The notes under the pieces were generated by a model, which searched no databases, was not told the DNA's origin, and saw only the letters and a list, made by a program, of their open reading frames with translations. Shown piece by piece: positions 58,755 to 64,000 of a stretch of DNA of 64,000 bases (its first letter is position 1; each line of letters starts with the position of its first letter). Location of the stretch: positions 6,014,001 to 6,078,000 of the forward strand of contig NZ_CP107853.1 in the NCBI RefSeq assembly GCF_036013525.1, given 5' to 3'. The translations under genes and the position numbers were made by a program. The DNA comes from Nonomuraea sp. NBC_00507. GTDB lineage: Bacteria > Actinomycetota > Actinomycetes > Streptosporangiales > Streptosporangiaceae.

Positions 58755-59870
58755 CTAGGACTCCTGGCCGAGCGCGATCGTCTCGGCGACCTCGGTGTGC
58801 CGCTCGGTCTCCTCCTGCGCGAAGCGCTCCGCGTCGAGCTTGTCGGCGATCTCCTCGTCCTGGTTTATCAGCGCCTCGAGCGACTGGCCGGCCATCTCCA
58901 GCACGCCCATCTCCGCGTACGCCTGCTGCAGCCGCGGGCTCCACAGCCCGATGTCCTTGACGCACGGCACGATCCTGCTGAACAGCAGCGACCGGAACAA
59001 CCTCAGGTACTCCGAGTGCTCGGTCGCCTCCATGGCCTCGTCGACCTCGGATGTCGACAGGCCTAGGTACTCCCAGGTCTCCTTGCCGCGCAGCCGGTCG
59101 CGCATCAGGTAACAACCCTCGATGACGAAGTCCTCGCGCTCGCGCAGCTCGCTCTCCGACAGGCTCCTGTAGTAGTCGCGCAGCGCCATCCGGCCGAAGG
59201 CGACGTGCCTGGCCTCGTCCTGCATCACGTACGCGAGGATCTGCTTGGGCAGCGGCTTGGTCGTGATGTCGCGCATCACCCCGAACGCGGCCAAGGCCAG
59301 CCCCTCGATGAGGACCTGCATGCCCAGGTACGGCATGTCCCAGCGCGAGTCGGTCAGCGTGCTGTCCAGCAGCGCCTTGAGATGCTCGTTGATCGGGTAC
59401 GCCAGCCCCACCTTCTCCTGCAGGAACCGGGCGTACGTCTCGGCGTGGCGGGCCTCGTCCATGGTCTGCGTGGCCGCGTAGAACTTGGAGTCCAGGTCGG
59501 GGACCGACTCCACGATCTTGGCCGAGCAGATCATCGCGCCCTGCTCGCCGTGCAGGAACTGGGAGAACTGCCAGGCCGCGCCGTGCAGGCGCACCTCCCG
59601 GCGGGTCTGCTCGCCCATCCGCTCCCACAGCGGGGTGCCGTAGATGGCGATCGTCTGGTCGGGGATCCCGAGCACGTTGTACGGGTCGACCTCGAGGTCC
59701 CAGTCGATGCGCTTGGTCGAGTCCCACTGCTTGTCCTTGCCCTTCTGATACAGGGCCAGCATGCGATCTCGGCCGTCGTCGTACTCCCAGGTGAACCGGC
59801 TGCTGCCGGCCATCCGCACGTCCCAGGTGGAGAGCTCGGCGGGGATGGTGTAGAGATCGTGCGTCGACAT
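58755..59870 (-). CDS. Ferritin-like diiron carboxylate protein
   Basis: A 371-residue protein with two diiron half sites: Glu in HGEQGAMICSAKIVE with MDEARHAETYARFL, and Glu in LIEGLALAAFG with MQDEARHVAFGRM. This ExxH pairing is the signature of ribonucleotide-reductase-R2-like and N-oxygenase-like diiron enzymes, so O2-dependent oxidation is likely. The substrate is unknown. I chose the ATG at 59870 because GGAGG lies 5 nt upstream. The divergent TetR gene and twin operators between them suggest ligand-controlled expression. Confidence 0.85.
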   Translation of the reverse strand: MSTHDLYTIPAELSTWDVRMAGSSRFTWEYDDGRDRMLALYQKGKDKQWDSTKRIDWDLEVDPYNVLGIPDQTIAIYGTPLWERMGEQTRREVRLHGAAWQFSQFLHGEQGAMICSAKIVESVPDLDSKFYAATQTMDEARHAETYARFLQEKVGLAYPINEHLKALLDSTLTDSRWDMPYLGMQVLIEGLALAAFGVMRDITTKPLPKQILAYVMQDEARHVAFGRMALRDYYRSLSESELREREDFVIEGCYLMRDRLRGKETWEYLGLSTSEVDEAMEATEHSEYLRLFRSLLFSRIVPCVKDIGLWSPRLQQAYAEMGVLEMAGQSLEALINQDEEIADKLDAERFAQEETERHTEVAETIALGQES

Positions 59871-59888
59871 GGGACCTCCGGGGGAGTT

Positions 59889-59935
59889 ACGTACACCGTA
59901 CGTCCATGGTTCGAGCTTGCACGTACGGCGTACGT
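59889..59935. promoter_or_regulatory. Twin 15-bp palindromic operators between the diiron and TetR genes
   Basis: ACGTAC-ACC-GTACGT (59889-59903) and ACGTAC-GGC-GTACGT (59921-59935) are perfect palindromes with 6-bp arms. Their centres are 32 bp apart, close to three helical turns. They lie in the 83-bp divergent region, one near each start. They are the probable binding sites of the TetR-family regulator encoded at 59954. Confidence 0.75.
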
Positions 59936-59953
59936 CCGTCAATAGAATGAGCT

Positions 59954-60592
59954 ATGCCCACGGAGCCCCTGTCGCGCAGCCGCATCGTCGCCGCGGCCAT
60001 CGGCCTCATCGAGCGCGAGGGCGCCGACGCGATCTCCATGCGACGCATCGCGGCCGACCTGGGCGTCGGCGTGATGTCCCTCTACAACCACGTGCCCAGC
60101 AAGGACGTGCTGCTCGACGGCGTGGCCGAGGCGGTGCTCAGCAAGATCGAGTTCACCGACGACCCCGACGCGCACTGGACCGACCGCGTGCGGATGCAGG
60201 CACGGGCGTTCCGGCAGATCGCCCACCATTACCCGCGCTCGACCATGGTCGTGGTCAGCCGCCAGCTCCACTCCGCGGCCGGCCTGCTACCCGTCGAGCG
60301 GGCGCTGGCCACGTTGCGCAGCGCCGGGTTCGACGGGGCGGACGCGGTCAGGACCTTGCGGATGTTCATCGCCTACATCGTGGGCTCGCTGCTGCGCGAG
60401 GTCGGGGTGACGCCGACGTTCGCGCCCGTCCACACCAGGACGATCAAAGCCGACAGCGTCGATGCCGCTCTGTTCCCCGAGGTCAGTTCGCTGGCGCCGC
60501 TGCTGGACGAGTGCGACCACGAGGCCGAGTTCGAATTCGGGCTCGAGCTGCTGATCCAGGCCATTGTGGCGCACTCGGCGCGCAGCCGGTGA
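59954..60592 (+). CDS. TetR family transcriptional regulator
   Basis: A 212-residue repressor. The N-terminal helix-turn-helix reads RIVAAAIGLIEREGADAISMRRIAADLGVGVMSLYNHVPSKDVLLDGV; the all-helical C-terminal ligand domain follows (about 75-212). The -10 TAGAAT (59943-59948) is 5 nt before the ATG and there is no ribosome-binding site, so the message is leaderless. It should repress itself and the divergent diiron gene through the twin palindromes. Confidence 0.9.
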   Translation: MPTEPLSRSRIVAAAIGLIEREGADAISMRRIAADLGVGVMSLYNHVPSKDVLLDGVAEAVLSKIEFTDDPDAHWTDRVRMQARAFRQIAHHYPRSTMVVVSRQLHSAAGLLPVERALATLRSAGFDGADAVRTLRMFIAYIVGSLLREVGVTPTFAPVHTRTIKADSVDAALFPEVSSLAPLLDECDHEAEFEFGLELLIQAIVAHSARSR

Positions 60593-60595
60593 GAC

Positions 60596-61054
60596 TCAAT
60601 ACCAGTTGTGCGACCTGAAGTGGCCCCATGCGCCGCACGGCCTGCCGTATCTTCCCTTGATGTAGGTCAGGCCCCACCGGATCTGCGTCTCCGGGTTGGA
60701 CCTCCAGTCGCGGCCCGCGCCGCTCATCTTGCCCGCAGGCAGGGCCTGTGGGATGCCGTACGCGCCCGATGAGCTGTTGCGCGCGCGGTGGTTCCAGTTG
60801 CTCTCTCTGGTCCACAGGTTGTCCAGGCAGCGGAACTCCTGAAGGTTCCACGATCGCTGGACGACGTGGTCCAGGGCGATCTTCTTGTTCCTGCTTTCCG
60901 GCCGGATGGCCGGGATGTCCGGCTCCGCCGATGTGGTCCAGGTCCTGGTCCGGACCTGCGGCACCGACTCCGACCAAGCGGTCGTGGTGGCGCCGAACGC
61001 GGTGAACGCGGTGACGGAGATGAGAGTGCCGCTGAGTACACGTTTGCTGTCCAA
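60596..61054 (-). CDS. Secreted lytic-transglycosylase-like protein, copy 1
   Basis: A 152-residue exported protein with a C-terminal domain LWTRESNWNHRARNSSSGAYGIPQALPAGKM...DWRSNPETQIRWGLTYIKGRYG, the lysozyme/SLT-like fold common in actinomycetes. The catalytic Glu is probably that of RES. It would cleave peptidoglycan glycan strands. I prefer the TTG at 61054, 6 nt after CAAGGA, which gives a clean signal peptide. A GTG at 61093 lies inside a leader hairpin. It is a paralogue of the next gene. Confidence 0.75.
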   Translation of the reverse strand: MDSKRVLSGTLISVTAFTAFGATTTAWSESVPQVRTRTWTTSAEPDIPAIRPESRNKKIALDHVVQRSWNLQEFRCLDNLWTRESNWNHRARNSSSGAYGIPQALPAGKMSGAGRDWRSNPETQIRWGLTYIKGRYGRPCGAWGHFRSHNWY

Positions 61055-61388
61055 GACGATCCTTGCTGTCGGGTCGCGTGCGGACAGGCGCACAAGCTTT
61101 CGCGCCCTGCTCGTCCGCGTCCGTGGCTCGGACGTGGAGGGTCCGCCCGGCCCTCCGGGATCTTGCTCCGCCCGATCCTGCTGGGCGGCCCGGAGGGCAC
61201 CGCGACGTGTCCTTTAGCACGATTCCTATTACGCGCCGTCACCGCGGGTCATACATCTCGACACGCGAAGGACAGGTGTTTGTGTGATCGTTACGGATAA
61301 ACGGCCGGCTCGCTGGGACGGGATTGCCCGGCCCGCCGCGCCTATGGTCTGCCCTTGCCACAAGAATCGGGCAAGCCTGGGGTTTGGC
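61055..61388 (-). other. 334-bp intergenic region with a structured leader
   Basis: On the minus strand the region first carries a possible terminator after the upstream gene (CTTGCC-N10-GGCAAG, 61354-61375). Next comes an AT-rich stretch near 61210-61235 that may hold the promoter. Three hairpins follow before the copy 1 start. One is a nested stem with 10-bp plus 6-bp arms (61150-61198), the second is CGTCCG-N5-CGGACG (61118-61134), and the third is GGCGC-N10-GCGCC (61087-61106). Cell-wall hydrolase genes of actinobacteria often have riboswitch leaders, but I did not recognise the c-di-AMP (ydaO) core. Confidence 0.5.
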
Positions 61389-61793
61389 TCAGTACCAATG
61401 GTGGGATTGGAAGTGCGCCCACGCGCGACACGGCGTGCCGTACCGCTTCTTGATGTAGGTCAGGCCCCACTTGATCTGGGTGCGGGGGTTGGTCCGCCAG
61501 TCGCGGCCCGATGAGGCCATCTTGTGGGCGGGGAGCGCCTGCGGGATGCCGTAGGCGCCGGACGAGCGGTTGCCCGCCCGGTGATTCCAGCCGCTCTCAC
61601 GGGCCCAGAGCTTCTCCAAGCACCTGAACTGGGCCTTGTTCCAGCCGCGCGCCGCCACCAGGGGCTTGGCGATCGACTTGTTCCTGCTGCTCGCGCTCGT
61701 CTGGGAGCTCTGTGCCTGTGCGGCCGAGGCGCCCCCTGCCGCCACGAGGGTGGCGGTCAGGACCAGGACGCCGGTACGGCGGAGCATGGGCAT
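61389..61793 (-). CDS. Secreted lytic-transglycosylase-like protein, copy 2
   Basis: A 134-residue exported protein with a signal peptide (1 to about 28, ending ASAAQA). The domain FRCLEKLWARESGWNHRAGNRSSGAYGIPQALPAHKM is nearly the same as in copy 1, including the closing C-x-AW-x-H...WY motif. It should cleave peptidoglycan. The ribosome-binding site AAGGG lies in a small hairpin (CCCTT-N3-AAGGG, 61801-61813), which could limit translation. Confidence 0.8.
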   Translation of the reverse strand: MPMLRRTGVLVLTATLVAAGGASAAQAQSSQTSASSRNKSIAKPLVAARGWNKAQFRCLEKLWARESGWNHRAGNRSSGAYGIPQALPAHKMASSGRDWRTNPRTQIKWGLTYIKKRYGTPCRAWAHFQSHHWY

Positions 61794-61980
61794 GCGGGTT
61801 CCCTTTCGAAGGGGGACATGGACCGCGCCACCGTGCCCGACAGAATCGCTTGACAGGGAATTGACGGATCAAACGAAGATCGCCAGTAAAGATTCCGATA
61901 TATAGCAATTTCAGGGGTTTTGCCCGATAAATGTGGTCTGCGTCTCATTTTCGGCGCAACTCGTTCAGTAAGGTCTTCTC

Positions 61981-62466
61981 ATGACCCTTAGCGAGATCCC
62001 TCTCCGTACCCTCACGGACGCCCCGACCACCCTGGCCGAGCTGTCGGCCGGCAAGGCCGCCCTCGTCGTGAACGTCGCCTCCCGCTGCGGCCTCACCCCG
62101 CAGTACGCAGGCCTCGTCAAGCTGCAGGAACAGTACGGTCCGCGCGGCTTCACGGTGATCGGCGTCCCGTGCAACCAGTTCGCCGGCCAGGAGCCCGGTT
62201 CGCCGGAGGAGATTCAGGACTTCTGCTCGGCGACGTACGGCGTGGACTTCCCGCTCCTGGAGAAGACCGACGTCAACGGCCCGGACCGGCATCCGCTGTA
62301 CGCCGAGTTGACGAGCGTCCCGGACGCGGACGGCGAGGCCGGCGACATCCAGTGGAACTTCGAGAAGTTCCTGGTGGACGGAGAGGGCAACGTGGTGGGC
62401 CGCTTCCGTCCCCGCACCACCCCCGAGGACCCCTCCATCACCTCGGCCATCGAAAAGATCCTCTGA
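61981..62466 (+). CDS. Glutathione peroxidase family protein
   Basis: A 161-residue thiol peroxidase. The peroxidatic Cys36 is in NVASRCGLTPQY, Gln70 in CNQFAGQEPG and Trp125 in IQWNFEKFLV, the full catalytic set in Cys (not selenocysteine) form. In actinobacteria, which lack glutathione, such enzymes usually use thioredoxin or mycoredoxin. The -10 TAAGGT (61969-61974) is 6 nt before the ATG with no ribosome-binding site, so the mRNA is leaderless. The 187 bp upstream are AT-rich and shared with the divergent hydrolase gene. Confidence 0.93.
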   Translation: MTLSEIPLRTLTDAPTTLAELSAGKAALVVNVASRCGLTPQYAGLVKLQEQYGPRGFTVIGVPCNQFAGQEPGSPEEIQDFCSATYGVDFPLLEKTDVNGPDRHPLYAELTSVPDADGEAGDIQWNFEKFLVDGEGNVVGRFRPRTTPEDPSITSAIEKIL

Positions 62467-62478
62467 TCCGGCCGGGCG

Positions 62479-63363
62479 TCAGGTCGAGGCAGCCGGTCCC
62501 TCGGTCTCTTGGGTGTACACACCCGGGGCCTGCCCCGGCGCCTCTGCCGGCACCGAGAAGATCGCTCCGGCGTGCGGCTGCTCGCGCAGTTCCGTCTCGG
62601 ACAGGCCCACGCGGGCGGTGGTCACGTACAGCGTGCCGAGGCCGGGGCCGCCGAAGGCGCAGCTCGTCACCTTGCGCGCGGGGATCTCGACGGTCCGCGT
62701 CAGCCGGCCGTCCGGCGAGTACCGTTGGACGGCCCCTCCCTCCCACAGCGCCACCCACACGAACCCCTCGGCGTCGACCGTCAGACCGTCGGGACGGCCA
62801 CGCTCGATGTCGATGAGGCGGCGACGATGCGCGAGCGCGCCTGTCTCCGGGTCGTGGTCGAAGGCGTCGACGCCGCCCGTGGGGGAGTCCGCGTAGTAGA
62901 ACGTCCGCCCGTCGGGGCTCCAGCCGAGGCCGTTGGAGACCGAGACGCCGGTCACCAGGGCGCGCAGCGCGCCGTCGGGATCGAGGCGGTAGAGGGTGCC
63001 CGCGCCCCGGGTGCCGGAGACCAGGGTTCCGGCCCAGAAGCGTCCCCATGGGTCGGCCTTGCCGTCGTTGAACCGTCCGCCCGGCGGGCTCACCGCGTGG
63101 AGGACCGTACGTCCCGAGCCGTCCGCGGCGCAGGCGACGATGCCCGTCGCCGTCGCCAGCAGCAGACCGCCGCCGTGGCGGACGGCCACGGCCCCGACGG
63201 CCTCACCCGCCGTGAAGCTCACGTCCTCGCCGGTGGCGGGGGAGAAGCGGTGCACGCGGCCGGCCGGGATGTCCACCCACCACAGTGCCTGCCTTCCGGG
63301 GTCCCAGGTCGGGCACTCCGCCACCGTCGCCCGCGCGTCCAGCACCAGATCGGCCGCCGTCAT
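62479..63363 (-). CDS. SMP-30/gluconolactonase family lactonase
   Basis: A 294-residue six-bladed propeller of the SMP-30/regucalcin type. Metal ligands expected from the family are visible: Glu16 in VAECPTW, Asn in GRFNDGKADPWGRFWAGT, Asn in VSNGLGWSPDG and Asp in GRPDGLTVDAEG. It should hydrolyse a sugar lactone. The ATG overlaps the stop of the aldehyde dehydrogenase gene, consistent with an oxidative pentose or uronate pathway in which a lactone is opened and a semialdehyde is oxidised. Confidence 0.88.
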   Translation of the reverse strand: MTAADLVLDARATVAECPTWDPGRQALWWVDIPAGRVHRFSPATGEDVSFTAGEAVGAVAVRHGGGLLLATATGIVACAADGSGRTVLHAVSPPGGRFNDGKADPWGRFWAGTLVSGTRGAGTLYRLDPDGALRALVTGVSVSNGLGWSPDGRTFYYADSPTGGVDAFDHDPETGALAHRRRLIDIERGRPDGLTVDAEGFVWVALWEGGAVQRYSPDGRLTRTVEIPARKVTSCAFGGPGLGTLYVTTARVGLSETELREQPHAGAIFSVPAEAPGQAPGVYTQETEGPAAST

Positions 63364-64000
63364 GGGCGGGGCGCCGCGATGCTCTGATGGGCCAGGAACG
63401 GCAGCAGCCCGGGCAGCCCGCCCTCGTAGCCGATACCGCTGTCGCCGCGGCCGCCGAAGGGGATCTCCGGCGTCGCGGGGGTGGCGACGTTGACGCCCGC
63501 GATCCCCACGTCGAGCCGGGCCAGCAGGTCCGCACCCGCGGCGGCGTCGCCGGTGCAGACGTAGCCGGCCAGGCCATGCGCGGTGGCCGAGGCGTCGGCG
63601 ATCGGCTCCTTCAGGTCGGTGAACGAGCGGACCAGTGCGATGGGGCCGAAGACCTCCTCCCGCCACTCGGGCCGGTCCTGCGCCGGATCGACGACCAGCG
63701 TCGGCGCGACGTACCAGCCGTCCCGCCTAGGGCCGTCACCCTGGTGCACGGACGCGCCCGCCGCAGCGAGCGCGGCGACGGCGCCTTCCAGGCGGTCGGC
63801 CATCTCCCGGGTACGTACGGGCCCGAGGGTCGTACGCTCGTCCAGCGGGTCGCCGGGGACCAACCGGGAGACCCGTTCGGCCAGGCGGGTCAGGAACTCC
63901 TCGCGTACGTCCTCGTGCACCCAGACGTTGTTCGCGGCGATGCAGGAGGCCCCGTTGTTGCGGAACTTCGCCACCATGAGCGTGTCCGCCGCGTCGTCCA
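63360..64000 (-). CDS. Aldehyde dehydrogenase, C-terminal part (cut by the window edge)
   Basis: About 213 residues of an NAD(P)-dependent aldehyde dehydrogenase; the N-terminal half and start lie beyond 64000. The catalytic Cys is in KFRNNGASCIAANN. Further family motifs are EEVFGPIALVRSF and the NAD/oligomer segment IPFGGRGDSGIGYEGG. It resembles succinate-semialdehyde and alpha-ketoglutarate-semialdehyde dehydrogenases. Coupling to the SMP-30 lactonase gene favours a sugar-acid pathway, which is inference. The residue before Ser-Cys is Ala instead of the common Gln. Confidence 0.88.
   Translation of the reverse strand, partial: DDAADTLMVAKFRNNGASCIAANNVWVHEDVREEFLTRLAERVSRLVPGDPLDERTTLGPVRTREMADRLEGAVAALAAAGASVHQGDGPRRDGWYVAPTLVVDPAQDRPEWREEVFGPIALVRSFTDLKEPIADASATAHGLAGYVCTGDAAAGADLLARLDVGIAGVNVATPATPEIPFGGRGDSGIGYEGGLPGLLPFLAHQSIAAPRP

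Noticed and set aside
61087..61240. c-di-AMP (ydaO) riboswitch upstream of the transglycosylase gene
   Set aside because: Hairpins are present but the conserved ydaO core was not recognised by eye; left as a structured leader pending a model search.

Overview
The window is high-G+C DNA (roughly 70% by eye). It has dense codirectional operons joined by ATGA or GTGA overlaps, many GTG starts, lipoprotein and Tat/Sec-type signal peptides, SigE-type ECF regulation, a DUF202 pair and an aroC-aroK-aroB-aroQ run behind a prepilin peptidase gene. This points to a filamentous actinomycete. The protein style suggests Streptosporangiales (Nonomuraea/Streptosporangium-like), but that placement is inference. 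No rRNA, tRNA, CRISPR array, phage or insertion sequence was found. The segment looks chromosomal.

Layout. 0-3.7 kb: a guanidine-hydrolase-like enzyme with a nitrate/taurine-type ABC importer, probably a guanidine uptake and hydrolysis operon. 3.8-7.7 kb: two convergent paralogous secreted beta-propellers of unknown function. 7.8-11.8 kb: histidine phosphatase, uridine-kinase-like P-loop protein, class III CoA-transferase and a fused carboxyltransferase. 11.8-18.6 kb, mostly minus strand: ECF sigma factor with a membrane-anchored partner, two orphan genes separated by a strong hairpin, and an operon of S33 peptidase, DUF418 membrane protein and nitrilase-family amidase. 18.6-23.4 kb: aminotransferase, RHH/Doc toxin-antitoxin pair, tandem FUSC transporters and an alpha/beta hydrolase. 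23.5-28.9 kb: a two-component system followed by a MacAB-like efflux operon. 29-31.8 kb: ring-opening amidohydrolase, PadR regulator, hydrolase-only RelA/SpoT homologue and SseB-like protein. 32-36.6 kb: prepilin peptidase, shikimate-pathway operon and a GDSL hydrolase. 36.9-42.3 kb: DinG-like helicase, low-complexity repeat protein, Na+/H+ antiporter and a UBP zinc finger. 42.4-49.1 kb: a LivFG-acyl-CoA synthetase-LivHMK operon. 49.3-52.7 kb: an orphan gene, a class A PBP broken by three frameshifts and a class A beta-lactamase. 52.9-58.1 kb: small lipoprotein, DUF202 pair, zinc-ribbon protein and a heterodimeric ABC exporter. 58.2-64 kb: deaminase, diiron protein with divergent TetR, two lytic-transglycosylase-like proteins, glutathione peroxidase, and an SMP-30 lactonase with an aldehyde dehydrogenase cut by the window edge.

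Three themes run through the region. First, about fifteen genes have a TAnnnT -10 hexamer 5-7 nt before the start codon, so they are probably transcribed without a leader. Second, several neighbours are local duplicates: propellers, FUSC, DUF202 and lytic transglycosylases. Third, there are many exact inverted repeats at operon borders, including a symmetric bidirectional promoter at 18565-18577 and twin 15-bp operators at 59889-59935. I see no clearly new multi-gene system. The best leads are the guanidine cluster, the shared-palindrome divergent promoter, the start-codon hairpin at 14652-14690 and the frameshifted PBP beside a beta-lactamase.
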